A stretch of DNA of 64,000 nt from Aradus depressus (Eukaryota > Arthropoda > Insecta > Hemiptera > Aradidae). The notes beneath the pieces were generated by a model. The model ran no database searches and had not been told where the DNA came from. It worked only from the letters and a program-made list of their open reading frames with translations. The position numbers were made by a program, and so were the translations under genes. The stretch is from assembly GCA_963662175.1 (NCBI GenBank), contig OY759223.1, positions 14,734,249 to 14,798,248 of the forward strand, read 5' to 3'. Each line of letters opens with the position of its first letter. The first letter of the stretch is position 1. Positions 11,420 through 22,735 of the stretch are shown in pieces.

Positions 11420-11785
11420 GGGTTTCAGGGGTCTAAAGTCCTCGATCCAAGCACCTTCTGCAGTGACCTCTAGCATCTATTCCCCGCAGTTCTCTGTCCT
11501 CCCGGGTGTTCCTCCAGTATCCTCCTCGGCAATCTGTCTGGCTCCATCCTCTATAAATGCCCCAGCCATAGCCGCCGCCACTACTTCACGAAGGCCACCA
11601 GGTCTGGGATATTGTCCTCGCTTTGATTTTTTCTTTAGCAACATTCCTCTCCGTGAAAACGGCTCCCAGGTATTTGAAGCTCATCCGGGTCGTGATGACA
11701 TCTTCATTCCTCCAATTTAATGGAGGTAGGGGAGACGACGGTGATCCCTCGCACCTCGCTTTGCCAGTCTCTGACAAAGAGGGAC
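11420..11785 (-). mobile_element. degenerate non-LTR retrotransposon RT fragment
   Basis: The minus strand reads WRNEDVITTRMSFKYLGAVF, then TERNVAKEKIKAR. This resembles the FKYLGavFTe..s...EIk.RI segment that follows the catalytic core in many insect non-LTR reverse transcriptases. An adjacent, frame-shifted VVAAAMAGAFIEDGARQIAEE supports a decayed coding region. The GC content is higher than that of the flanks. Confidence 0.45.
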
Positions 11786-12250
11786 TGGAAGAGCTGAATA
11801 CGAATGGATACGAGACGAGAAACTGGCCATTGCCAACACCCCTAGATAGTAGCTACATATTTTAATGTAACAGATCTCTCAGTCAGCAACGCCTCAATCT
11901 TCGAGGAGAGTTATCGGATAAAAATGGGATGACATTGGAAAAAAGGATTCTCGTGGAAGGAAAGAAAACGGGACTTGATGTGATCGTTAAAAAAAGAAAT
12001 TTGAAGGTCATTATGGAGGATGAGACTAGAAACATCTTCAACAATTATTATTGTTAGGAAATTGGATTGGAAGGACTCCGTTTGATAGATGGCTAGACCT
12101 GTCTCTAGGATCACAGACTGAATGAGTTTCGAAATGTAGAACCTTGATGGGTGTGTATTTATGAAATTTTGGGTCATGGACTTTGGTATCAATGCAACCA
12201 GGTGAATGGACCCTCCTTTCAACATAACACTCTTCTAGTGGAGTAGAGGA
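11786..12250. other. unrecognised interval of moderate GC
   Basis: This lies between the RT remnant and a SINE. Overlapping short open frames on the minus strand (12038-12292, 11911-12225) match nothing I know. It may be more of the same LINE. Confidence 0.4.
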
Positions 12251-12505
12251 CACTCGTAGCTCATTGATAGCGTACTTGTCCACTGAGCTCAAAATCGCGG
12301 GTTCAAAACCCAGCTGAGGCCCTTAGGATTTTTATCTGAAAGGTGAAAAAACCTTGAGCCGCCCTCCGGTAGGGTAGGCAAAATTTAGGACTACCACTGA
12401 AGAGTCAGGCTCATTTCTACCAGAAGGACGAAAGAACACTCTGGTAGTAGGCGATATAACCTAGTAGTTAAAGCCCGGACATGAGTCATAATAACTAACT
12501 AACCA
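12251..12505 (+). mobile_element. SINE-1, nearly complete with internal deletion
   Basis: It has a tRNA-like head (CTCGTAGCTCATTGATAGCG A-box region; GGGTTCAAAACCC B-box), then CCTTGAGC-GCC-TCCGG and the tail ACTCTGGTAGTAGGCGATAT..GCCCGGACATGAGTCATAAT. About 75 bp in the middle are missing. Confidence 0.85.
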
Positions 12506-12509
12506 GTGC

Positions 12510-13050
12510 AGTATTTCTATATGTACTAAGTAATATCTTTCGGTTATTAAAATAACCGGAAGTCCTTTAAAATATTGCTAGGTATCCGGTAGGGGCGTGT
12601 GAGTAAATTTCTGGGGGGTGGAAGGAACTAAACCATACATTTATTTATTTATATATTTACTTATTGGTATATGTCTGTATAATATACTATAATATACTAT
12701 ATACAGATATTTTATTTTTATTTTACTTTATTTTAGCTTACATAAGCTTATTGCTAATGTATGCACGTCAATCTCCCTGAAAAAGCACACCCAGAGCCGA
12801 AATTTTTTGCTTTTGTTTTATCGACCATGAATTTAAGTAAAATAAACAACGAGTGCCAAAAATGTCGCAACTTTAAGTGCAGTATCCCAATATATTTCAA
12901 TCATATAATAGAAGCCTGATGTTTTTACCTTTGACAACTTAGGACAAATACAGAACAACAGCTGTACATACATTTAAACAATATATTACGTGATACTGCC
13001 TCCATCTGTATAATAATTACATTTTATGACATTTTCTTGATATATTTTTA
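12510..13050. other. unrecognised AT-rich interval
   Basis: Short TATACTATAATATACTATA repeats at about 12675-12705; otherwise nothing recognised. Confidence 0.5.
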
Positions 13051-13401
13051 CTTCTCAGCTATACGAAGTATAGGGGAAGTTATGTAATCGGTCAAAAATC
13101 CAATGCGCAATCAAAAACCCCAATAATTGAAGATGTAATAAATGTATCGACATGAAATTTCATATTTAAATACAAAAGCCAATAAGAGTGGTTTCAGGGG
13201 AAGGGGCTCAATTCAAAAACCCTAATAACTATCGATGAATTTATCGACACAAAATTTAGTATGAGGACATATGAGGTCCTATGTAAGTCAACTGTTGAAT
13301 ATTAGCGCAAACGTTCGACTGGTTTTGGAGGGGAAGCGAAAAATTAATTGATTAATTCGTTCTGGGGAAGTACATTACAGGTGATTCACCGACGACGTTT
13401 A
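13051..13401 (+). repeat. family-A, compact near-complete copy
   Basis: It runs from the start hairpin (CAGCTATACGAAGTATAGGG) through one internal unit to CTGGGGAAGTACAT-GGTGATTCACCGACGACG. The 5' spacer with the poly-A/CTGTCTGTG part is deleted. Confidence 0.8.
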
Positions 13402-13828
13402 AAAAACTATTCAATTCAACTTCCCAAGCTATACAAAAATATGAAATAATAAACAATATTGATAATTTGCTATTTTGTTTATTGACTGTTGGATTCCGTC
13501 AGTACGTGATATCTCAGCAGAAATATTATCTATGACTGACACAGATATACTGACACGATAATTGCAAAGATTGCAATATATAATGCAGTATCAACAGTAA
13601 CAATTCATTATTATTTTTTCTTCTAATTGATTTGCAATTCAAAAGTATAGTGTCGATTGCAAAATAGTTTTAAGAATCTGTCTGAAGAAATCTTCCGGAA
13701 CATAACCTTATAAAAGAAGAAAAAAAAAAAATTGTCATTGAGTCAACAGCAACTTCTTCAGAACGAATTAATTATTTAACTTTTCAAAAATAAAGAAAAA
13801 TTTTAAGTTAATAAACCAAACAGTAGGT

Positions 13829-14150
13829 GGTATGCGTGCTTGTCTTCTGAGCTCAAGATCGTGGGTTCGAAACCCGACCGAGGCTCTTAGTTTATTTTAT
13901 CCGGGAGGAAAAATAAACTTAAGCATGCCGTCCTTCGGATGGGACGCTAAGCGATGGTCCCGAGCCTATACGATGTCAGGTAATCGTTAAATACCCCTAC
14001 CCTAAGTGAATAAAAATTTAGGGTAGGCAAAATTTAGGACTCCCACAGTAGAGTCGGGCTCATGTCCACCAGAGTGACGAAAGAGCGCTCTGGTAGTAGG
14101 CGATATGACCTCGTAGTTAAAGCCCGGGCGTGAGTCATAGAACCTAACCT
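13829..14150 (+). mobile_element. SINE-1 with 15-bp target-site duplication
   Basis: 322 bp, well preserved. The direct repeat AACCAAACAGTAGGT lies at 13814-13828 and 14151-14165, showing retrotransposition. The copy begins inside the tRNA-like head (GGTATGCGTGCTTG), so it is 5'-truncated by about 20 bp. The B-box region GTGGGTTCGAAACCC, the CGTCCTTCGGATGGGACG core and the AGAGCGCTCTGGTAGTAGGC tail are intact. Confidence 0.9.
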
Positions 14151-14285
14151 AACCAAACAGTAGGTATGTGTGATACTTAAGATTTTCGCAGAGATATTGT
14201 GAAACACTTAATAAAAAACATAAAGAAAAACGAATGTTTAAAAAAAAAAATATTGTTTATTTCATAAGATACATAAAATATATGG

Positions 14286-14320
14286 ATTACTTTCGGTATT
14301 GCTACCATCTTCAGCCACGA
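14286..14320 (-). ncRNA. hammerhead-ribozyme-like motif, type a
   Basis: CTGAAGA, stem II GGTA/TACC with GCAA loop, GAAA. Stem III is weakened here (GTAAT instead of GTACT). Confidence 0.5.
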
Positions 14321-14346
14321 CTTAACAAATATAGTATTTGTTAAGT

Positions 14347-14384
14347 TGTGGCTGAAGATGGTACCAATACCGAAAGTACTCCCA
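14347..14384 (+). ncRNA. hammerhead-ribozyme-like motif, type a
   Basis: CTGAAGA, GGTA-CCAA-TACC stem II, GAAA, stem III AG/CU with loop UA, C at the cleavage position, and a TGG/CCA stem I. All core positions fit (position 7 tolerates any base). Confidence 0.6.
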
Positions 14385-15053
14385 TATATTTTATATATCT
14401 TGTGAAATATTTCTAAAAAACATTCCTTTTTCTTTATATTTTTTGGTAGTTATGAATGCCTGTTTCGCAAACAGCGAATTCTACGAATAATAAAAAGCAT
14501 TCAAAATTACATTTTTCAAATAAATTGTTTTATAAGTGTTCGCTTAGGAGAGGTAAATTAATCTCTTAATGTCGAAAAATTGGTTGTCTGCCTCCTTTAG
14601 AGGATGTGTGAGGGAGAGAAAAAATACATTGTTTTTCTATACTTCGGGCCGGGACATCGCAACTGTATAATGTACAGGAGTACTTTTGGTATTGCTATCA
14701 TCTTCAAACACTATAGATATAAAAATATTTATATATATCGATAAAAAAAATGATTTAAATCATGACTGAAGATGGTATCAATATCAAATATATTCCCATA
14801 TTGTATATATTGTGATGTATAAAAAATACACACATTTAAATTATTAATATTAAAAAATTAATTATATTTATTTTTATATAAAATCCAAGAAGCAACTGAA
14901 TTAGTAAATAAATAATATGAATGCATTGTCTTTTGAAACAAATGAGTAGAATTAATATAGATGAGTCAATGGTGTGTGGTCTGGGTTGAGATGTGAAGGT
15001 GGACAGAGAGTTGTTGTTTAGGCTTAACATGTGATGAGCTAAGTAGGTGTGAA

Positions 15054-15579
15054 TCATATATATATAAAGCTGAAAATGTCTGTGCGTTGTACCGCTATAA
15101 CTCACGAACGGCTTGATGGATTTGATTATTTTTTTTTTTAATTTGTTCGTCATCGTCTGTGGAAGGTTATAGGCATATTAATACCTCAATATCTGGTCCA
15201 TCCCAGCATCCACCCACGCAATCTTTATAACTCAAAAACCACTGCAATGATTAATGAGGAATCTTTTTGAATAGATAAGTTTTATCTACCGGAAGGTTAA
15301 GGTCTATTTTTTAATCAACCCCTGGTCCATCCCAGCATCCACTCACGCAATCTTTGTAACTCGAAAACCATTGCAACGATTAATGAGAAATCTTTTTGAA
15401 TAAATTAGTTTTAGCTCCAAAGCTAGCGTTACTACAGTTGAAGGACTATAAGCCTTATTCCGTATGAATAATTGAAAATTATAACATCATGAATGTACTG
15501 TCGAGGAACTGAATAGCCTTATAGGAGATATTGGGAGAAAAGTCAAAGTTCCCCGGGCAACACCGGGTATTACTGCTAG
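15054..15579 (+). mobile_element. non-autonomous Helitron, copy 1
   Basis: 526 bp. It starts TCATATATATATAAAGCTGA and ends in CTAG after a GC hairpin (CCCGG GCAACA CCGGG) about 11 nt upstream. It is inserted between A (15053) and T (15580), as Helitrons do. Two more copies, at 30821 and 44450, have the same ends and are very similar throughout. It has no Rep/helicase ORF. An internal direct duplication (GGTCCATCCCAGCATCCAC) marks two related subunits. Confidence 0.85.
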
Positions 15580-15619
15580 TTAACATTAAAATTGATGCGC
15601 AAAGAAGCTACTGTTATTT

Positions 15620-15950
15620 ACCAATAATTGTGTGTCAATACATTCATTACAACGGCAGTTATTATAAATTTTGTATTAGCCTTCCCTCTAATCCCCCTCA
15701 CCCCTTTAGTTGATTTGGCTGAGAATCAATAGGTTTCGTTGTTAGAGGGTTATGAATTCACATATAAAATTTTGTGTCGATACATTCATTCTATAGGGAG
15801 TTAACGTGATCAAAGGTACACAGACAGACAGCTTTTTTTTTTCAGTTTTGGAATCAGGGGGTCCGAAAACATGAAATTCCGGGGAAAACTCAGCATCGAA
15901 TTTCTGACAGATTTCATAACTTCCTCTATACTTCGTATAACTGGGGAAGT
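15620..15950 (-). repeat. family-A, 5' two-thirds, reverse
   Basis: It carries the internal unit (ACATTCATTACAACGGCAGT), CACAGACAGACAG and the outer hairpin TATACTTCGTATAACTGGGG. Confidence 0.75.
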
Positions 15951-16276
15951 AATATATTTTTTATACCAAACACTAACAAGAAATGTATCTTAATAAATTT
16001 TGTTTTGGTTTTATTTATTTATTTTAAGACAAAATAAATACTTAAAGAAGGACTAGAAAGTAAACAGATGTGGAGGTTAGCAGGTTGTTATGATAAGGTC
16101 AGGAGATCTGAGAGGAGACCCAGACCTTCTGATGGACCGGTCCTCCAGACCACAGTGACTCTGGAAACAGAGATACAGGCCTATAGCTCACACTGACTTA
16201 CCTCAAGGTCAGACTAAAGGTCAAATCGTCCCTCAGTTGGAGAGACAACAGTTAACATTTCCGGACATAATGAGTT

Positions 16277-16470
16277 GTCACCCAAACGGTACTTATCAAT
16301 GGAAAACAGGATCAGTTGTCTCCAAAACAGTTCTTATCAATGGAAAATAGAATCAATTGTCTCCAAAACAGTTCTTATCAATAGAAAATATAATCAGTTG
16401 TCTCCCAAACGGTACTTATCAATGGAAAATAGGATCAGTTGTCTCCAAAACAGTACTTATCAATGGAAGA
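16277..16470 (+). repeat. minisatellite, 41-bp unit x ~4.7
   Basis: Units start at 16277, 16318, 16359, 16400 and 16441. The core is CAAAACAGTTCTTATCAATG-GAAAATA-AATCA-TTGTCTC. The 74-codon open frame across it is a by-product of the tandem repeat. Confidence 0.9.
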
Positions 16471-16476
16471 TAAAGA

Positions 16477-16758
16477 GGGCGCCGGTAGTTCAGAGGTAGC
16501 GTGCTAGCCAATTGAGCTCAAGATCGCGGGTTCGAAATTCGGTCAAGGTCCTTAGGTTTTATCGTTTTTTGAGCACGCCGTCCTTCGGAGCGGGTGGTTA
16601 AGCTATGCCAGGTACTCGTTGAAGAGCCCTACCCTAAATGAATAAAACAAGATAGGCAAGATTTAGGATTCCTATAGTAGAGTCGAACTCATGTTAACCA
16701 GTGGCGAAAGAGCGCTCTGGTAGTAGGCGATAAGGCTACCTCTGAGCTATTGGCGCCC
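16477..16758 (+). mobile_element. SINE-1 ending in an inverted copy of its own head
   Basis: It has a full head (GGGCGCCGGTAGTTCAGAGG, B-box GGGTTCGAAAT) and body through TGGTAGTAGGCGATAA. Then, from 16735, GGCTACCTCTGAGCTATTGG-CGCCC is the reverse complement of a SINE-1 head. The element therefore has terminal inverted repeats of about 24 bp. Confidence 0.8.
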
Positions 16759-16797
16759 CTAAAACTACTATACATTGAATGAACAATATACAACTTT

Positions 16798-16998
16798 CAA
16801 TTGGTTTTGTCTTTAGAGGGTTCTGGATTCACAAAATTTCGTATCGATACATTCATTCTATCGTGTTCACAGACAACATTTTTTTAAAAATCAAATTTGG
16901 AACCTGGAATTCGAAAACCTGAAATTCCGTTGAAACTCCGAATAGAATTTTTGACCGATTACATAACTTCCCCTATACTCTGTACGGCTGGGAAGTAA
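16798..16998 (-). repeat. family-A 5' part, reverse
   Basis: ACATTCATTCTATCG, then GTTCACAGACAACA and TTACATAACTTCCCCTATAC-GGGAAGTAA. Confidence 0.7.
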
Positions 16999-16999
16999 A

Positions 17000-17457
17000 A
17001 ATTCTATAGGTTTACATCATAAAATATTATACATTATTAACTTCCCATTATATAGGAGAGTTATTGTAATGGCTCCGAAAAAATCAAAATTTTCAACATA
17101 TTTTTATGTTTCAAGGTCATTACAGTATTTTTACACTACGTGGTAAATTTTTCCTGCACGATATCTAGCGAATGAAAAATGATATCGACTCTGCTTTGGA
17201 GCCAATCGAAACTTATCAACGTAAATATGAAAAAAAAAATTATCAAATTAGGTCCAGCCGTTTTTTTTGTTTAAACAAAAAGACTGACAAAAAAATGAAT
17301 TTTAGGAATTCTTGAAAACGATTTATTCGATTTAATTTGTTCTGTTGGCAATCGATACAAATGTAGTATCCTTTTGAGCCAGATTGAAAAATAGGCTATA
17401 TGGCGTCTGAAAATTTTGAGCGGGAGGGTGGGTTATGAGGGGGACTAAAAATTGTTC
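17000..17457. other. unrecognised repeat-like interval
   Basis: It starts with AACTTCCC-TATATAGGAGAGTTATTG, reminiscent of the family-A start, but the body is different. No coding sequence recognised. Confidence 0.4.
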
Positions 17458-17660
17458 AATTTTTTGTATAAATTTTAGGAAAGATTGACCAATGATGTAC
17501 GTAAGAGGAATGAGGAGAGATGAGGCTTATGGTCGATAAAACAAACTCGTAGAATTTCTGCCAAATTCGGCACTGATTGTGCCTTCTTTAGAGCCTATAT
17601 TGACATATATACATTATCTGTGAGATTATATAAGCTAAATTAAGATACGTAACACTAAAT
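17458..17660 (-). mobile_element. Penelope-like terminal repeat (type d), degenerate
   Basis: The minus strand gives GCCTA..GAAGGCACAATCAGTGCCGAA..TGGCAGAAATTCTACGAG-TTGTTTTATCGACCATAAGCC. It matches 61385-61614 and 62891-63070. The ribozyme-like core is broken (CTAAAGA). Confidence 0.55.
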
Positions 17661-19019
17661 GTGATTAAACAACCATACATCATGAGCGAATAACTTTAAA
17701 AATATTTAAACAAAAAAAAAATACAGTTAAAAGGTTTTTGTGTTAAGCCCAAAAAACCGGTTCACCTACTTTCTATGACTAACCACTTGAAAAAACAAAA
17801 ATTGATTTTCTACATTTGAGTGGAAAGATTATAAAATACAATTGAGAATGGAAAGTTTCAAACGTGCCAAGTGCCAAAATGAACTTATGTAATAAATATT
17901 TCTGTTTACATCTACCTAACTATCATTATTGGGGTTAAAACAGTTGCGATGGATTGGAAATAGTTTAATAAGAATATTATTATGAGGATCTGACTAAACG
18001 ATGCTTTATTGTGGTTTTTATAATTAGTTAAAATTGATCAGAGTAGAAAAGGGCCAAGTGCCTGAACCAGTTTTTTTTAAAATGGGGCTTAGTGCATAAC
18101 CATGTTTACTGTAACGGGCTAAGCGCCATCAAACATTTATTGTTATTTTACACAGAGAATCACTAACCATATTATCTAAATAAACTATTTATTATATAAC
18201 AATATTATTATTATTATTAAATATAAAGTTACTGAACAAAATATAAACTGAACTAAAATTAGCAAATTATTGTATTAAAAAGCAAATATTGACAGAACTT
18301 TTTTACCTAGTTATAAGTTATACTAACTTTTAAACATATTATTACAATAAAATTATTTCAATATTATTTACAGATATCATTAAAAAAATCTTTATATTCT
18401 TGTTTTGGCAAAAATTCTACCTCTTTTTTTAGACTTGAGTGTTTTTCTTATTTCAAGACTGAAACTGTGGTTATGTAACAGGATTGATGGTTACAATCAT
18501 CTGATACATAACACTAGCGCTTCCTACCGAACGTTGCTACAACTGATTAACAGGTGATGGCATTTAGCCCGTCTGCTAAGCAATTGGCATTGACATTTGC
18601 AACATTTCTAAGCAAAATATACATTTTATTTACATTTGACACTTAACACGTTTGAAACTTTCCATCCTCAATTGTATGCACATTTATGTACAATTGTATT
18701 TCGCTCATTTTTTTTAAATGTAAAAAGAAAATCATTGCCCTGTAATAATTATTGTAATAGCTTTTATTTATTTATAAAAATCCTAATTAGAGTTGAGGTG
18801 CAAGAGGTGCAATCTAGCGGTGAATAGTGGTAACTATACGAATGAAGGTGTTCGTGTGGCGTCACAAGGTTAGGTCGTCTACCTACATTTTCAGTAGAGA
18901 AGTGGTTCTCAAACTTTTTATCTCTTCCTATCTAGATACGAGTATAGGAGTATTTATCATATAGTAATCAGAAATTATGATGAGTTTTCACAGGAATCTA
19001 ATGTCTGTAAACATGATAA
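17661..19019. other. unrecognised AT-rich interval
   Basis: No element ends or exons recognised. It includes a short (ATT)n run at about 18205-18220. Confidence 0.5.
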
Positions 19020-19165
19020 CTACCTATAGAAAAAATATATCGACACGAAATTTTACATGTGTATTCAGAACCCCATAAGGACGACACATATTGATTTTTA
19101 GACAAATTGGTCAAAGGGAAGGGGAGATTAGGGGGAGACCTAACACAAAAACTCTAATAATTGCC
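19020..19165 (+). repeat. family-A internal unit
   Basis: ATATATCGACACGAAATTTT, GGACGACACATATTGATTTT, GAGATTAGGGGGAGACC-TAACACAAAAACTCTAATAA, then cut by the next element. Confidence 0.7.
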
Positions 19166-19480
19166 CAGGTTGTCAAATAAGATGTAGTCTGACCTCTCAC
19201 AGATTTTTTATTTGTATTAGGTAGCCGGCTTTCGAGGTTGCCCTTATCATCAGGCAGTTTGATTTAAAAAAGTCAAGGTCCACGCCGTAGCTTTTCCGTG
19301 AAAACGTCGGGGTAAAATCATTTTTCATTTTCTTTTCGATGCTGCCGTAGCTCTTGAATTTGCTCGGCACTAGACTTTTTAGGTTTTTCAAATTCCTTTT
19401 GATGCGAGCTTTCCTCTGATTTGTGTTTCTATGTCTCTTATTTTGCAATTTTCAATTTAATACAGATTTTTACATATATT
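19150..19480 (-). mobile_element. Penelope-like terminal repeat (type c)
   Basis: The minus strand reads ...AACTGCCTGATGATAAGGGC, CGAAAGCCGGCTACC and TCTGTGAGAGGTCAGACTAC, shared with 46700, 52000 and 61155. An 83-codon Lys/Arg-rich frame (19197-19448) runs into it and may be the start of an ORF1 remnant. Confidence 0.55.
19219..19256 (-). ncRNA. hammerhead-ribozyme-like motif, type c
   Basis: CTGATGA, stem II AAGG-GCAA-CCTC (one mismatch), GAAA, stem III AGC/GCU with CG loop, A at the cleavage position. Stem I is poor. Confidence 0.5.
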
Positions 19481-20315
19481 TCGGCGAGTATTTTTATTGT
19501 TTCACTTTGAGTCCTAGTAGTGCTCCTCAAGCTCTTTACAGTGACACCCAAATCAACGTCCTATCTAAACGCGTTATCACGCTACACTAATTTCTAATTT
19601 TACACAACGCTAATTCGCAACAACCATCCGCCGGCGCTCACACTAGCCCGATAACTTCACAGACAAAACAAACAGTGCACAACAAACACGTACAGACATG
19701 CTCTATCCATTGTGACTTCAACCGTTGTTATCGCATTATTAGTCTCGTAGTTATTATCGATTGAAATCTGACGGTATTTTGTAACACAAGAAAGTTTGTC
19801 CGGCTATCACTGTGCTTAACGAGCGAATAGACGTTTTCACGTCAATAAAACCATCTAAAAATTTTAACAAATTAAAATTTCATGGATGGGGGACAGATGA
19901 GTTATTCCTGTCCCCCATCAGTTGTGACTCAGATGGGTATTTTATTCAATGTATGTTGACGAATTCTCCTTATCTTGTTTGTATGGTTTAGGTGTACAAT
20001 GGACTTTAATGGCCTGTATACTATTTTCTGTTTACGTTTCTGAATTAGCCCTACTGAAGAGTGTCAACAAAGAAGAATGCGTAGTTGTGGTCGGGAGTTG
20101 AGCGAAGGCTGCCTTGAGCGTGGCATTGGAATAACCCAAAACAAAACACACCTCTCTCAGGTCCCTCCCACCAGATCGGTGTCAACTTGCTTTCCAAGGA
20201 CATATCGTATTCTTATATACGAAGCCGCCCCGCCTGTTCAGAAACAGCTACCCTGGAACTGACAACAATCCAAAAAAATCCAGATCACTGGAGCCTCAGA
20301 ATTGGAAAAAAAAAT
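19481..20315. other. interval with no recognised gene
   Basis: 19500-19860 has moderate GC and could be the 5'UTR of the same Penelope-like copy. 19870-19930 contains the short inverted repeat GGGGGACAGATGAG/GTCCCCCATC. 20077-20262 holds an open frame I do not recognise. Confidence 0.4.
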
Positions 20316-20623
20316 TGGCGATGAATCACCGGCTATGTATTTCCCCAGTCCAAATTATTCAATTACGATTTCATTCTCCATCCAAAGCCAATCTATCGTT
20401 TGAACTTAAACCCAATATTGGACTTATATAGAGGCTTCTGAATCATACTAAATTTTGAGTCAATACATTCATTACATCGGCAGTTATTATGGTATTTGAC
20501 ACTAGCCCCCCTTCTCTGGTTCTCTCCTTTCCTTCGACCGATTTCACTGAAATTTCGGTGCCCATATTTACGAGGGTTTAAATTTAAATATAAAATTTCG
20601 TGTCAATACATTCATTAGAACGG

Positions 20624-20762
20624 AAGGCGCTAGTCTACTGAGCTCAATATTGCGGGTTTCCATTATTTGACTGAGACCCTTAGATTTTATATCTGGGAGG
20701 TACAAAAAAAACCTTGAGCACGCCCTCCTTCGGATATGACGTTAAGTCTGAGTCTAGTCACC
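20624..20762 (+). mobile_element. SINE-1 fragment inserted in family A
   Basis: Partial head (GGCGCTAGTCTACTGAGCTC, degraded B-box) through CCTTGAGCACGCCCTCCTTC-GGATATGACGTTAAG. Confidence 0.75.
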
Positions 20763-21071
20763 CCTCCTTTTTCCTTTGACCGATTTCGCGGAAAAATGAT
20801 AACATCATTATATTGGCAGTTATTGGAAATTTTGAGTTAAGTCCCCTCTGATCTCCCCTGAAAATTAATATATGTTGAGCTCAGAAATTTCGTGTCAATA
20901 CATTTATTACAACGGCAGTTATTAGATCTTTTGTGTTATGCCTCTCCACTAATCCCCCTTCCCTCTGGCCGTTTTGGATGAAAATTAATAGGTGTCGTTC
21001 CTAAAGGGTTCAGGATACACTTATACAATTTCTTGTCGATACATTCATTCTATCGGGAGTTATAGTGTTTC

Positions 21072-21483
21072 CTATTTATTTATTATATGAATATTATTAT
21101 AATTTATTTATGTTTTAAAACTATTATATTCATTTTACATTTATTATAATGCTATATTTTATATTTTAATTCATTAATTTATTACATACTATTATTATAA
21201 ATGCTTTTTTGTTTACTTACTTTGTATAAATTTGTACATATTTCTTATAAATTTTATTGTTTTATATATATATATATTTTTTTTTTTTTTGGCCTAATGA
21301 AATAAAACTCACACCCGGACGGGATTCGAACCAGCAAACCATGGTGAAACCATGCGACCAAAGCCCTACGCTCTAGCCTATTTATTTGGTATTACTATTC
21401 TCTTATCTTATGATGATTAATCGATTGTAAATATACAAAGTAAAGAATTACTATATCACTATAAGAAAGTACCTACTATATAT
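21072..21483. other. AT-rich insert containing a SINE-2 fragment
   Basis: TATTATAA-rich DNA with a (TA)n/poly-T run at 21262-21290. The SINE-2 piece (21286-21382, minus) has the B-box CGGGATTCGAACC in reverse. Confidence 0.6.
21286..21382 (-). mobile_element. SINE-2 fragment
   Basis: It shares AGAGC.TAGGGCTTTGGTCG-CATGGT and GGTTCGAATCCCGTCCGGG-TGAGTTTTATTTC with 7668-7815. Confidence 0.7.
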
Positions 21484-21739
21484 ACGAGTTCACAGACAAT
21501 TTTTTTTTAAAATTTTGGAATGAAGAGCTCGGAAACCATAAAATTCAGTTGAAAACTCTGTATCGAATTTCGGACCTGATCAAAATACAACGGCAGTGAA
21601 TTTGTCTGTAAATCAATTGGGATCGTCCTCAAGGAGTTCTGGATACACTTTCTATAGAAAATTATTTTAAATTTTTTGGGACGCCATAACTTAGATTGTA
21701 TTTATCCTTTCTCAGACCTGAGGATATACATATCAGAAA

Positions 21740-22735
21740 TTGGAAATTTTGGTAGAGGGGGGGAGGCTTTAGTCAAAAACTCTAATAACTGCCGGTGTAC
21801 TGATTATATAATATATATATATATATATACATATTTTTTTTTTTTTTTAATTTACAAAGAGATATTTACAACTGTATAAAAATATATACAACAAGCAAAT
21901 ATGCTAATACAGACATAATGGCAATGTCAAAATGTCATGAGGGGAGAAATCACCCAGTGGTGACACTCCCTAGTCACTGATTTTCTCTCATTTGTAACTA
22001 ATCACTGTCACTGTCACTGCTGCTGCTAAGGAGGTCTCTGGGCCATTGACGCTTAAGCCGTCGTTGGGGAAGTACGGTAGAATGGAGGGCACGGACCTGA
22101 GGATTATTGTGGGAACCAAGAAGGGAAAATAATTTTTTGTATTTACATTTAGCGACTTCAGTAATGAAAGGTACATTAAGGTCAGTGTGAAGGGTTTTGT
22201 TGGAGACGTAGTAAGGAGCATTGGCTATTGTACGAAGGATTTTGGATTGAAGGGATTGGATGCGCTGGAGATTGGAAGCCTTGGCAGAACCCCAGAGTTC
22301 AAGTCCGTAAGTCCACATAGGTTTGAGTATTGAGTTGTATTTAAGTCGTTTTGTTGTCAAAGTTAGTTTGGATCTTTTGTCTAGCAGTCGTAGTAGAAGT
22401 TTATAACGTCTGTTCATTTCTTGTCTTTTCAGTCTCGTGTGAGGATTCCAAGTTAGTCGTTTGTCGAGTATGAGGCCTAGATAGCGGACTTCGTTTTTTA
22501 AAGGGATGGGATTTTTGTTAAGGTACACTGGAGGGCAGGTATATTTTCGACGAAGGGTGAAGACGATGTGAACTGATTTTATATAATATATAGACAAAAT
22601 TTAGTATGAGGATTTAGGAGCCCCTATGTATGTTGAATATTAGCGCAAACAGTCGACTGGTTTTCGAGGTGGAGCGAAAACTGAATTAATTCTTCCTGAG
22701 GAAATACATTGTGGGTAATTTACCGACCACTTTTT
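21740..22735 (+). repeat. family-A copy split by a Jockey insertion
   Basis: 21740-21805 (GGGGGGGAGGCTTTAGTCAA, CTGCCGGTGTACTGA) resumes at 22578-22735 (ATAGACAAAATTTAGTATGA through GAGGAAATACATTG-GGTAATTTACCGACC). Confidence 0.7.
21838..22575 (-). mobile_element. Jockey-clade LINE, 5'-truncated copy
   Basis: A 199-codon frame (21998-22597) encodes the C-terminal RT/thumb region: KNEVRYLGLILDKRLTWNPH, then MWTYGLELWGSAKASNLQRI, QSKILRTIANAPYYVSNKTLH and a serine/aspartate tail. This is typical of the end of Jockey ORF2. The 3'UTR (about 150 nt) ends in an A-rich tail, seen as the T-run 21834-21850. AT-rich flanks share ATATAATATATA, a likely target-site duplication. The frame is open, so the copy is fairly young. 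Confidence 0.85.

Larger units (their letters stand above)
14200..14440. mobile_element. Penelope-like terminal repeats (type a), head-to-head inverted pair
   Basis: The near-palindrome is centred at about 14330, with arms of about 105 bp. Each arm runs from AACAAATA(T) through the ribozyme-like core to TATATATTTTATATATCTTGTGAAATA. The same terminal repeat recurs at 26066, 31340, 37236 and 43550. Confidence 0.65.
20316..21590 (-). repeat. family-A, long reverse copy with two insertions
   Basis: Pieces 20316-20623, 20757-21071 and 21484-21590 follow one another in family order, from the GGTGATTCACCG end to the CTGTGAACTC/poly-A part. They are interrupted by a SINE-1 fragment and by an AT-rich block with SINE-2. 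Three internal units are present, more than in the compact copies. Confidence 0.75.

Noticed and set aside
16275..16499. Protein-coding gene over the 41-bp repeats
   Set aside because: The open frame only reflects tandem units; there is no start context, splice signal or family match.
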